A stretch of 6,563 nt of DNA, taken from contig CANHGF010000144.1 in NCBI GenBank assembly GCA_947460065.1, positions 1 to 6,563 on the forward strand, given 5' to 3'. Source of the DNA: Comamonadaceae bacterium (GTDB lineage: Bacteria > Pseudomonadota > Gammaproteobacteria > Burkholderiales > Burkholderiaceae_C). Of the stretch, positions 1 to 6,542 are shown piece by piece. Below the pieces are notes generated by a model. The model searched no databases. It saw only the letters and a program-made list of their open reading frames with translations, and was not told the origin of the DNA. A program made the translations under genes and the position numbers. Within the stretch, counting starts at the first letter, position 1. Each line of letters starts with the position of its first letter.

Positions 1-600
1 ATCGCCAAGGACGGTCAGTTCAGCTGGTGGCAATGGCTCAAGGTCACGCACGGCTTCAAGGACGAAGCGCTCAAGCCCTACAACTACAACCTCGGGCCCT
101 TCCTGGCCAACCCCAAGGCCATCCAACAGGCCTATTCGGTGGCCGAGCCCATCTATGTAGAGAACCAGGGCAAGTTCAAACCGGTGGTGCACCTGCTGGC
201 CGACCACGGCTTTTCCACCTATTCCACCCTGATAGAAACACGCAGCGAACTGGTGCGCACCAAGCCCGATATGGTGCAACGCTTTGTGGATGCCTCGGCC
301 GTGGGCTGGGCCAATTACCTCAGCGGTGACCGCAAGGCCGCAGCAGCCCTGATGATGAAGGACAACCCCGAGATGACCGTGGCCGAAATGGAGGCTTCAG
401 TCGCGCTGATGAAGTCCCAGGGCATTGTGGAATCGGGCGAGGCGCTAAAAAGCGGCATCGGCGCCATGAATCCGGCCCGCGTCAAAGACTTCTACGAACA
501 GATGGTCAAGGCCGGCCTGTACAAGGCCGGCGAGGTTGACCTGAGCAAGGTCGCCACCTATCAGTTCGTGAACAAGGGCGTGGGCTTGAAGAAGCCTTGA
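1..600 (+). CDS. ABC transporter substrate-binding protein, NMT1/THI5-like (C-terminal part)
   Basis: The reading frame is open from the first base and ends in TGA at 598-600, giving the last 199 residues; the start lies upstream of the window. The text resembles periplasmic receptors of the NMT1/THI5 (SsuA/TauA-like) family, which bind small organic solutes and deliver them to an ABC permease. Seen features are a WWQWLKVTHGF segment near the edge, a VENQGKFKPVV stretch, 'HGFSTYSTLIETRSELV', 'KPDMVQRFVDASAVGWANYL' and 'MNPARVKDFYEQMVKAGL', typical of the C-terminal lobe where a processed receptor ends in a helix-rich region. Family members are usually about 320-350 residues with a signal peptide, so roughly 130-150 residues are missing. 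No ATPase or permease gene follows, so its transporter partners, if linked, lie upstream. The ligand cannot be inferred. It converges on the TPP-enzyme gene, 89 bases away. The family call is by recognition of sequence style, not by a search. Confidence 0.85.
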   Translation: MAKDGQFSWWQWLKVTHGFKDEALKPYNYNLGPFLANPKAIQQAYSVAEPIYVENQGKFKPVVHLLADHGFSTYSTLIETRSELVRTKPDMVQRFVDASAVGWANYLSGDRKAAAALMMKDNPEMTVAEMEASVALMKSQGIVESGEALKSGIGAMNPARVKDFYEQMVKAGLYKAGEVDLSKVATYQFVNKGVGLKKP

Positions 601-638
601 GGGACGCGCCTTTGGCCGCGGGCCCCGCGCCAGGATTT

Positions 639-686
639 GGGCGGCGGGGTGACCTGTGGCAAGACTCAGGAGCCAACAGGCCGCCC
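639..686. terminator. Possible stem-loop between convergent genes (no U-tract)
   Basis: In the 89-base gap between two convergent genes, GGGCGG (639-644) can pair with CCGCCC (681-686). Inside that, CCTGTGGC (653-660) pairs with GCC-A-ACAGG (672-680) with one bulged A, leaving an 11-base loop; bases 645-652 are unpaired on one side. A second GC-rich hairpin is possible at 614-631. Neither is followed by a T-run on either strand, so a classical intrinsic terminator is not shown. The position suggests an end-of-transcript structure for both genes, which is inference. Confidence 0.28.
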
Positions 687-689
687 ACC

Positions 690-2480
690 TCAGCGCTGTG
701 AGCGGGTCATGACTTGGCTCATGGCCGGCACATAACCGGGCCGCACATGGGCGTCGATCACCACAGCCTGCCCACCGCGCACCAGTGGCAGGGCCTGCGC
801 CAGCGCCTGCTGGAGTTCGCCGGCGCTGCGCACCGGCCCCAGCCCCACCAGCCCCTGAGCCTGGGCCATGCGGGCCAGGTCGGGGGCGGGGTCGTCGATG
901 CGCTGGCCTATCCAGCGGTTTTCCACCGGACGGCCGCGTTCGCGCGCCACCCGCTCCTGGTGCAGCTCGTCGTTGAAGTAAGACCGGTTGTTGACTACGA
1001 TGACCAGCAGCGGAAGGCGCGCATGGGCGGCGGTCCAAAAGGCAGTCACGCCCATCAGGTAGTCGCCATCACCGATGACCGCTACGGGCAGGCGCGGGCC
1101 GCCCTTGAGTGCCAGCGCGCCGCCGACCACCATGCCGGGGCCCGAGCCTATGCCGGCGCCGCCGTCGTAGCCGAGAAAGTCCATCGGCCCTTCAAAGTCC
1201 CACATCTCACCGCCCCAACTCAGGGGCAGGCGCAGCAGGCAGACCTCTTGCGAACTGACGTGCTGGCGCAAGACTGCTGCCACGGTGGCCACCGCCAGTT
1301 CGTCCTGCGGCTCGGGGCTGGGCAAGGCCGCAAGCTCCGGCGCTGGCGGCAGCGGCGGGGCTTGCCGATCGGCCAGTGCGGCCAGCAGGGCGTCGACCGC
1401 CTCTTCGGGCTCGCAGGCCATGAAGATGTCGGCCGGCGGCAGCCCTTGGTGGTCCATGCTCCAGCCGTTGTGCAGTTGATGGTCCATCGAGACCGAGATC
1501 ACCTGCGCGGGAACAGGCTGATCGGGCCAGGCCTGCTTGAGCGTGCCGGCCAGATCCAGCCAGTCCAGCGAGTGCACGACCTCGGCGCTGCGCAGGGCAT
1601 GCGCCACCGGCGGCGTGAGGAAAAAGCCTGCAGGGCCGGTGTGCAGCGGATGACGGGTGGGGAAGGCAGCGCCCACCTTGAGGTCGGTCAGCACCCGAGC
1701 GCCGAGCTTTTCGGCCAAGGCCACCCGCGCCTGCCAGCCTTCCTGCGAACGCGACACACGGCCCGCAAGAATGAGGGGCTGCTGAGCCGAGACCAGCGCG
1801 TGCACAGCGCGCTGCACGTCTTCGGTAGCCGGCAAGGGTGGCCGTGGCGGCCGGTAGCGCTGCACATCGGGGGTGGGCATGGGCGCAGGCAACTGCATCT
1901 CCTGCAGGCTCGCGTCCAGGCAAACATAGACCGGCCCCTTGGGCGCGGTATCGGCAGTGCGCCAAGCCCGCAGCAAGGCCTCCTGCGCGGCGGCAGGCGA
2001 GACCGGCTGCGCGTCCCACTTGATGAAGTGCCGCACCAAAGCAGCCTGGTCTTGCGCGGTATGCAGCCAGTCTATCCAGGGCCTGCGCTTGGCGGCATCG
2101 ACTGGCCCGGTCGCGCCGAGCACAAGCACAGGAACCCGGTCGGCCCAGGCATCAAAGATCGCCATGCTGCCGTGCATCAATCCGACATTGCTGTGCAACA
2201 CCGCCGCCAGCATCTGCCCGGTGACCTTGGTGTAGCCATGAGCAATCGCCACCGCATGCTCTTCATGCAACACGATGAGCATTTGCGGCTTCTCATTGCC
2301 CAGGTGGTTGACCAGGCTGTCATGCAGGCCGCGAAAACTGGCACCGGGGTTGAGCAGCACATAGGGGATGCCCAGCTCGCGCAGCAGGTCGGCGATGACA
2401 TCGCTGCCCCAAACCGCGCCGCTGGGCTGGGAGGGCTGGGGCACGTCACGGCGTGGGCCGGCGGCTTCGGATGTGCTCAA
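690..2480 (-). CDS. Thiamine pyrophosphate-dependent enzyme (acetolactate synthase / benzoylformate decarboxylase-like)
   Basis: This 596-residue protein has the three-domain layout of the TPP-dependent 2-oxo-acid decarboxylase/acetolactate synthase superfamily. The N-terminal pyrimidine-binding domain (about 22-190) carries LHEEHAVAIAHGY (71-83), where E73 aligns with the cofactor-activating glutamate. A central domain (about 215-370) follows. The C-terminal PP-binding domain (about 395-580) contains the TPP/Mg motif GDG (470-472), 24 residues, then NN (497-498). These enzymes cleave or ligate 2-oxo acids through a TPP-bound carbanion in the cytoplasm. The substrate is not determinable; no acetolactate synthase small subunit is nearby, so branched-chain amino acid synthesis is unlikely. 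The start is TTG: no in-frame ATG occurs before residue 67, which lies inside the first domain, and GGAG sits 7 bases upstream of the TTG. It lies 4 bases after the TctC-type gene and is probably co-transcribed and translationally coupled. Tail 'GYVPAM' and the region around 'NRWIGQRIDDPAPDLARMA' look intact. The superfamily is secure and the exact subfamily is open. Confidence 0.9.
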   Translation of the reverse strand: MSTSEAAGPRRDVPQPSQPSGAVWGSDVIADLLRELGIPYVLLNPGASFRGLHDSLVNHLGNEKPQMLIVLHEEHAVAIAHGYTKVTGQMLAAVLHSNVGLMHGSMAIFDAWADRVPVLVLGATGPVDAAKRRPWIDWLHTAQDQAALVRHFIKWDAQPVSPAAAQEALLRAWRTADTAPKGPVYVCLDASLQEMQLPAPMPTPDVQRYRPPRPPLPATEDVQRAVHALVSAQQPLILAGRVSRSQEGWQARVALAEKLGARVLTDLKVGAAFPTRHPLHTGPAGFFLTPPVAHALRSAEVVHSLDWLDLAGTLKQAWPDQPVPAQVISVSMDHQLHNGWSMDHQGLPPADIFMACEPEEAVDALLAALADRQAPPLPPAPELAALPSPEPQDELAVATVAAVLRQHVSSQEVCLLRLPLSWGGEMWDFEGPMDFLGYDGGAGIGSGPGMVVGGALALKGGPRLPVAVIGDGDYLMGVTAFWTAAHARLPLLVIVVNNRSYFNDELHQERVARERGRPVENRWIGQRIDDPAPDLARMAQAQGLVGLGPVRSAGELQQALAQALPLVRGGQAVVIDAHVRPGYVPAMSQVMTRSQR

Positions 2481-2484
2481 GGTC

Positions 2485-3477
2485 TCACTCCAATTTAATG
2501 CCGGCGCTTCGGATGATCTCGCCCCAGCGCTTGAGGTCGTCCAGGGCGCGCTGACGCATCTGCGCTGGCGTGCTCAGCAGCACATCGATGCCCTGCCCCT
2601 GCAGCCGGGTGGCGATCTCGGGGCCGGACAAGGCCTTGCGCACCGCCTGATTGAGCTGCTCGATCAGGGCCGCTGGCGTGGCCGCTGGCGCGGCCAGGCC
2701 CAGCCAGATTTCGCTTTCATAGCCGCGCACACCCGACTCATCAAGGGTGGGCACGTCGGGTAGCTGCGCCAGGCGCTTACGGCTGGTCACGCCTAGGGCG
2801 CGCACCCGACCCGAGCGGATGTGCGGGATGAGCTGATTGACCACGCCCACCGAAACCTGCACCTGGCCGGCCAGCAGATCATTGACCGCAGGCGCGGCGC
2901 CCCGGTAAGGCACATGGGTGATCTGGGTGCGGGTCATGGCCTTGAACATCTCGGCCGACATGTGCTGCGGACTGCCGTTGCCGCTGGACGCATAGTTGAG
3001 GCGGCCCGGCTCTTTTTGCGCCAGATTCACCAGGTCGATCACCGTGTTGGCGGGCACGCTCGGATGCACCACCAGCGCCAGCGTGGTGGTGCCCAGCAAG
3101 GAGATCGGCGCAAAGTCTTTTTGCGGATCAAAGGGCATGTTGGCGATCAGCGCCGGATTCATCGAGGTAATGTTGATGTTGGTCAGGAGCAGGGTGTGGC
3201 CGTCAGGCGCAGCCTTGGCCACCTCAGACGCCCCGATGTTGCCGGCCGCCCCGGGCTTGTTGTCGACCACCACGGCCTGGCCCCACTGCTCCTGCAACTG
3301 CTGGGCCAACAGGCGGGCGATTACATCGTTGGAGCCGCCGGTGGGGTAAGGCACCACGATGCGCACCGGTTTTTGGGGGAAGCCGCCGGTCTGTGCAGCC
3401 AGCGCAAACGGCAAGCTGCCAGCCAATGCAAACAGCGCGTCGCGGCGGCTAGGAAGGGGGATCTGTCGCCCGATCAT
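2485..3477 (-). CDS. Tripartite tricarboxylate transporter (Bug/TctC family) substrate-binding protein
   Basis: This is a 330-residue periplasmic receptor of the Bug family, the TctC-type component of tripartite tricarboxylate transporters, which bind small carboxylates. The N-terminus has a twin arginine (S10-R11-R12) followed by a hydrophobic run ending ALA|AQ near 27/28, so export is expected by Sec or possibly Tat. The mature protein begins with family hallmarks: KPVRIVVPYPTGGSNDVIARL (about 36-56), then DNKPGAAGNIGA (72-83) and PDGHTLLL (91-98). Later come HVPYRGAAPAVNDLLAGQV (188-206) and RVRALGVTS (224-232). Length is normal for the family. The ATG is preceded by AGGAGA (3490-3485), a good spacing. 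No TctA/TctB membrane subunits are in the window. Orphan receptors of this kind are common in Burkholderiales. It is the first gene of a two-gene unit with the TPP enzyme, hinting that its ligand may relate to that enzyme's substrate (inference). No regulator gene is adjacent. Confidence 0.95.
   Translation of the reverse strand: MIGRQIPLPSRRDALFALAGSLPFALAAQTGGFPQKPVRIVVPYPTGGSNDVIARLLAQQLQEQWGQAVVVDNKPGAAGNIGASEVAKAAPDGHTLLLTNINITSMNPALIANMPFDPQKDFAPISLLGTTTLALVVHPSVPANTVIDLVNLAQKEPGRLNYASSGNGSPQHMSAEMFKAMTRTQITHVPYRGAAPAVNDLLAGQVQVSVGVVNQLIPHIRSGRVRALGVTSRKRLAQLPDVPTLDESGVRGYESEIWLGLAAPAATPAALIEQLNQAVRKALSGPEIATRLQGQGIDVLLSTPAQMRQRALDDLKRWGEIIRSAGIKLE
2488..2491 (-). promoter_or_regulatory. 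Ribosome binding site for the TTG start of the TPP enzyme
   Basis: Read on the minus strand, GGAG lies 7 bases before TTG at 2480-2478. The preceding gene's TGA stop (2487-2485) falls between this site and the TTG, so the site lies within the last codons of the upstream gene. This arrangement favours re-initiation by ribosomes finishing the upstream gene and is the main support for the non-ATG start. Confidence 0.6.
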
Positions 3478-3513
3478 ATTTTTGTCTCCTGATTCGTGGT
3501 CTGCCCAAAACCG

Positions 3514-3538
3514 ACCCTACAGGGTGGCCTGCAGGGTG
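3514..3538. repeat. Short inverted and direct repeats upstream of the TctC-type gene
   Basis: ACCCT (3514-3518) and AGGGT (3521-3525) form a 5-2-5 inverted repeat. The heptamer CAGGGTG occurs at 3520-3526 and again at 3532-3538, one helical turn plus about 2 bases later. They lie 37-61 bases upstream of the receptor gene's start, a plausible place for an operator, but such short matches can occur by chance in GC-rich DNA. Nothing else convincing was found in the divergent region 3478-3676: no clear -35/-10 pair for either gene and no riboswitch. Confidence 0.2.
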
Positions 3539-3664
3539 CGCCCGGCGATGTTAACCAAGTCCATTCGACACGATGGCCCGGGAGAACACTGCCCCCACAA
3601 GTCGGTCAAGGGCCGCAAAACCCGACGCAAGGGCTGCAGATGCGGCATGATCTAGGCTGAATTC

Positions 3665-3668
3665 GGAG
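3665..3668 (+). promoter_or_regulatory. Ribosome binding site that selects the fhs start
   Basis: GGAG lies only 2 bases before the ATG at 3671 but 8 bases before the in-frame ATG at 3677. The second spacing is normal for translation initiation and the first is too short, so the start at 3677 is preferred. Confidence 0.6.
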
Positions 3669-3676
3669 ACATGCCC

Positions 3677-5350
3677 ATGCCCAGCGATATAGAAATTGCC
3701 CAATCCACCCCTTTGCTACCCATCACCGACATTGCGCACAAGGCGGGGCTGCCGGCCCAGGCCCTGGTGCCTTATGGTCAGCACAAGGCCAAGATCAGCC
3801 TGCCCCACCTGCGCACGCTAGAGGACCGACCCAATGGCCGACTGGTGCTGGTGACCGGCATCAACCCCACACCGGCCGGCGAGGGCAAGACCACCACCAC
3901 AGTGGGGCTCGGTGATGCGCTCAACCGCATCGGTGAGCGCGCCATCGTCTGCCTGCGCGAGCCTTCCCTGGGCCCGGTTTTTGGCATGAAGGGCGGAGCC
4001 GCTGGCGGCGGGCGCGCTCAGGTGGTGCCGATGGAAGACATCAACCTGCATTTCACCGGCGACTTTCAGGCCATTGCACTGGCGCACAACCTGCTGGCGG
4101 CATTGATCGACAACCACATTCACCATGGCAATGCGCTGCGCATCGACGCACGGCGCATCAGCTGGAAGCGGGTGGTCGACATGAACGACCGGGCACTGCG
4201 CGAGATCGTGGTCGGCATGGGCGGGCCGGGCAACGGCTATGTGCGCCAGGATGGCTTTGACATTGTGGTGGCCTCTGAGGTGATGGCCATCCTGTGCCTG
4301 GCCACCAGCATGGCCGATCTGAAGGCGCGGCTGGCGCGCATCGTGGTGGCCACCTCGCTGGAGGGCAAGCCGATTACCGCCGCCGACCTGCAAGCGACCG
4401 GCGCGATGGCCGCGCTGCTGCGCGATGCGATCGCGCCCAATCTGGTGCAAACCCTGGAGCACAACCCGGCCTTCATCCACGGCGGGCCATTTGCCAACAT
4501 CGCCCATGGCTGCAACTCGGTCATGGCCACCCGCAGCGCGCTCAAGCTGGCCGACTGGGTGGTGACCGAAGCGGGCTTTGGGGCCGACCTTGGGGGCGAA
4601 AAGTTTCTCGACATCAAATGCCGCAAGTCAGGTCTGTGGCCCTCAGCGGCGGTGATCGTGGCCAGCGTGCGGGCCCTCAAATACCAAGGCGGGGCCGACG
4701 TCAAACAGCTGTCACGGGAAGACCTGCCGCGCCTGGCGGCGGGCATCGCCTCGCTGGAGCGCCACATCGAAAACGTGAGTCAGGTCTATGGCCTGCCCTG
4801 TGTGGTGGCACTCAACCATTTTGTGCACGACACCGAGGCCGAAGTGGCCATGGTGCGCGAGCGGGTAAGCGCCACTGGCGTGACGATGGTGCTGGCCCGG
4901 CACTGGGCCGAGGGCGGCGCCGGCGCCGAGGAACTCGCGCGCGCCGTGGTGGCCCAGTCCACCGGCCCCAACCCCAAGCCGGCTTATCTTTATCCCGATG
5001 AGGCATCCTTGTGGGACAAGGCCGAGACGGTGGCCAGGAGGGTCTACCGCGCCAAAGGCCTGGCGGCTGGCTCCAAGGTGCGCGCGCAGTTGCAGAAACT
5101 GCAGGACCAGGGCTATGGCCACCTGCCGGTGTGCATTGCCAAGACGCCCTATTCCTGGGGGACTGACCCCAAGCAGCTGGGCGCGATCGAGGGCCATGAA
5201 ATTGATGTGCGCGAGGTGCGGCTGGCCGCCGGTGCCGAATTCGTAGTGCTGGTCTGCGGCGAGATCATGACCATGCCGGGCCTGCCGGCGCAGCCGGCAG
5301 CCTCCAACATCGACGTTGACGAAGACGGGCGCATCGTCGGGCTGTTTTAG
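3677..5350 (+). CDS. fhs: Formate--tetrahydrofolate ligase (10-formyl-THF synthetase)
   Basis: The enzyme joins formate to tetrahydrofolate at the cost of ATP, giving 10-formyl-THF for purine synthesis, initiator-tRNA formylation and serine/glycine interconversion; it works in the cytoplasm, usually as a tetramer. From the chosen start the protein has 557 residues, the usual monofunctional length. Visible motifs (557 numbering) are the ATP-binding loop TPAGEGKTT at about 65-73, [21 protein letters not shown] (103-123), [66 protein letters not shown] (328-339), TPYSWGTDP and [10 protein letters not shown] near the end. An ATG two codons upstream (3671) would give 559 residues, but the Shine-Dalgarno spacing and the family-like N-terminus (MPSDIEIAQ) favour 3677. 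Deviations from the usual signatures include Arg after GGG, where Tyr is common, and S and Q in the second signature. The gene stands alone, with no folD or other folate gene beside it, and its stop is 20 bases from the convergent methyltransferase gene. Confidence 0.97.
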   Translation: MPSDIEIAQSTPLLPITDIAHKAGLPAQALVPYGQHKAKISLPHLRTLEDRPNGRLVLVTGINPTPAGEGKTTTTVGLGDALNRIGERAIVCLREPSLGPVFGMKGGAAGGGRAQVVPMEDINLHFTGDFQAIALAHNLLAALIDNHIHHGNALRIDARRISWKRVVDMNDRALREIVVGMGGPGNGYVRQDGFDIVVASEVMAILCLATSMADLKARLARIVVATSLEGKPITAADLQATGAMAALLRDAIAPNLVQTLEHNPAFIHGGPFANIAHGCNSVMATRSALKLADWVVTEAGFGADLGGEKFLDIKCRKSGLWPSAAVIVASVRALKYQGGADVKQLSREDLPRLAAGIASLERHIENVSQVYGLPCVVALNHFVHDTEAEVAMVRERVSATGVTMVLARHWAEGGAGAEELARAVVAQSTGPNPKPAYLYPDEASLWDKAETVARRVYRAKGLAAGSKVRAQLQKLQDQGYGHLPVCIAKTPYSWGTDPKQLGAIEGHEIDVREVRLAAGAEFVVLVCGEIMTMPGLPAQPAASNIDVDEDGRIVGLF

Positions 5351-5370
5351 CCGCGCGGTGCTGTCGCCAT

Positions 5371-6216
5371 TTAAGGGCGCAGCACGCCACTGACCGGCTG
5401 GCCAGGATCGTCGTTGAGGCGCCCTGAAAAGCGCGAGCCCTGTACCTGGCCGCGCAGGCTGTATCTCTTGTTGGCATGAGTGAATTCAAGGCTCATCTGC
5501 GTGCCGGCCAGCTGTCCATCGTCGATACGCGCCACCCGCTTGCCGTCGAAGTCGATGCTGGCATTGAAGAACTGCTTCTTCTGGCTGATATCCAGCGTGA
5601 CGACTCTAGCGCCTGCAATGCCGCTCAAGTCCCAGCGGCCCTCGACCGGCGCCGGAACCGTCCAGAGAAAAGCCACATCGCCCGAGGCGCTCTGGAGCTC
5701 TTGATCGGGAACCCAGGACTCTATGCGGAAGGTGTTGGAGACCACCCGCGTGCCCGGGCGCATCTTGAGCAGCTTGGGCATCAAGCGGGCATTGATGCTC
5801 TCGCCCATATAGAGGGTGACGACCGTTGCCTCGGAAAAGTCCTCGACGAAGACATCGCCCTGCTTGAAGCTGACCCGCTCTTGCAGGCCGGCCCGCTGGG
5901 CATTTCTTCGCGCCAGCGCCACCAGGTCGCCGTTGTACTCAATACCCACCGCGCGCACGCCGTGCCGCTTGGCGGCCTCGATCGCAATGATGCCGTCACC
6001 CGAGCCGAGGTCATAAACAATGTCGTCGGACCGCACCTGGGCGGCATCGAGCATCTTGTGCACGATATCGACCTTGGACGGCACCCACATGATGTCCTTG
6101 CCGACCGTGGCCATGCGCAGCTTGAGCTGCTCGTCGCCATAGTTGGTGGCGGCACAGCCGGTCAGCGCAAGCGCTGCGACCAACATCAAGGTTTGAAGGG
6201 ATAGGGTTCTTTTCAT
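5371..6216 (-). CDS. Predicted lipoprotein with class I SAM-dependent methyltransferase domain
   Basis: This 281-residue protein starts with a lipoprotein-type signal: MKR, a hydrophobic stretch (about 5-17) and the lipobox LTGC with Cys at 21. The +2 residue is Ala, not Asp, so outer-membrane sorting would be expected if it is lipidated. Next comes a Rossmann methyltransferase region (about 40-185): WVPSKVDIVHKMLDAA, motif I VYDLGSGDG (67-75), acidic E93 in VGIEYN for the ribose, FKQGDV (117-122) and 'LYMGESINARLMPKLL'. The order resembles FAM173/DOT1-like protein methyltransferases, whose motif reads DLGSGDG followed by an E-x-N. The last 90 residues look beta-rich (GRWDLSGIAG..., RYSLRGQVQGSRFSGRL) and match no domain I can name. 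The substrate is unknown. Export is at odds with SAM use, since SAM is cytoplasmic. No good Shine-Dalgarno precedes the ATG, but the signal peptide fixes the start well. It converges on fhs with a 20-base gap and no clear terminator. Confidence 0.87.
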   Translation of the reverse strand: MKRTLSLQTLMLVAALALTGCAATNYGDEQLKLRMATVGKDIMWVPSKVDIVHKMLDAAQVRSDDIVYDLGSGDGIIAIEAAKRHGVRAVGIEYNGDLVALARRNAQRAGLQERVSFKQGDVFVEDFSEATVVTLYMGESINARLMPKLLKMRPGTRVVSNTFRIESWVPDQELQSASGDVAFLWTVPAPVEGRWDLSGIAGARVVTLDISQKKQFFNASIDFDGKRVARIDDGQLAGTQMSLEFTHANKRYSLRGQVQGSRFSGRLNDDPGQPVSGVLRP

Positions 6217-6234
6217 GACTGGATTGAAGCGCGG

Positions 6235-6246
6235 CTATCACGATAG
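6235..6246. promoter_or_regulatory. Inverted repeat upstream of the methyltransferase gene
   Basis: CTATC (6235-6239) and GATAG (6242-6246) are perfect inverted 5-mers separated by 2 bases, 18 bases upstream of the methyltransferase start codon. It could be an operator or part of the leader. No -35/-10 pair of useful quality was found around it, so a regulatory role is only a possibility. Confidence 0.18.
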
Positions 6247-6256
6247 GGCGAATTGA

Positions 6257-6410
6257 AACACAAGCTCGTCAGATTCAGACCATGTTCGTGACATCCACGG
6301 GGACACCCAGCACGCAGATGCTGGCGAGTTCGCCACCGACGATCAGGTCAAGGCCGTGTTTACCAAATACGGCGGCTGTGACCGCGCGGCTTGGCAGACC
6401 CCGCCAGTAA
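6257..6410 (+). pseudogene. Possible remnant of an antitoxin (and toxin start) gene
   Basis: One plus-strand frame is open from 6257 without any start codon. Its segment 6290-6376 translates to a text containing HADAGEFATDDQVKAVFTKYG, which resembles the C-terminal tail of small antitoxins with a ribbon-helix-helix or similar DNA-binding fold. In these 29 codons 23 end in G or C, as expected of a real gene in this genome. At 6378 a GTG in another frame opens VTARL and then stops at 6408-6410; TARL followed by a beta-strand is how many ParE/RelE-type toxins begin, and antitoxin/toxin genes commonly overlap at this point. The N-terminal half of any antitoxin is absent and the toxin is lost. I therefore read it as a decayed fragment, if it is anything; a chance open frame cannot be excluded. 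Apart from this and the terminator, the 6217-6447 gap holds nothing I can identify. Confidence 0.3.
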
Positions 6411-6442
6411 AAACACCGCAGAGCCTTGCGACGCTGCGGTGT
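6409..6442 (-). terminator. Rho-independent terminator of tRNA-Phe
   Basis: Read on the minus strand, ACACCGCAG (6442-6434) pairs perfectly with CTGCGGTGT (6421-6413) across a 12-base loop. The stem runs directly into TTTTT (6413-6409, the first T shared with the stem). It begins 5 bases after the encoded CCA of the tRNA, the expected place for its intrinsic terminator. Confidence 0.82.
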
Positions 6443-6447
6443 CAAAT

Positions 6448-6523
<76 letters not shown>

Positions 6524-6533
6524 AAGGGCGCAA

Positions 6534-6542
6534 AGTATAGCA
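6534..6542 (-). promoter_or_regulatory. Extended -10 promoter element of tRNA-Phe
   Basis: On the minus strand TGCTATACT (6542-6534) is an extended -10 element: TGn followed by TATACT, 5 of 6 matches to TATAAT. It ends 10 bases before the mature tRNA 5' end, and is followed by TTTGCGCCC, a GC-rich discriminator typical of stable-RNA promoters under stringent control. No good -35 match is seen at 17-18 bases, though only about 24 bases remain before the window edge. Confidence 0.6.

Noticed and set aside
714..2498. A 594-codon plus-strand open frame opposite the TPP enzyme
   Set aside because: It is the antisense of a gene with clear TPP motifs; its translation is rich in H, Q, R and G with no domain, as expected from GC-rich shadow frames.
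3646..3651. CATGAT as a -10 box for fhs
   Set aside because: No acceptable -35 lies 16-18 bases upstream, and a single 4-of-6-like match is not enough.
3478..3676. A folate (THF) riboswitch upstream of fhs
   Set aside because: Known THF riboswitches occur mainly in Firmicutes, and no conserved core or convincing multi-stem fold is visible here.
5351..5370. A terminator between fhs and the methyltransferase gene
   Set aside because: The 20-base gap contains only the short palindrome CCGCGCGG with no room for a loop and no T-run.
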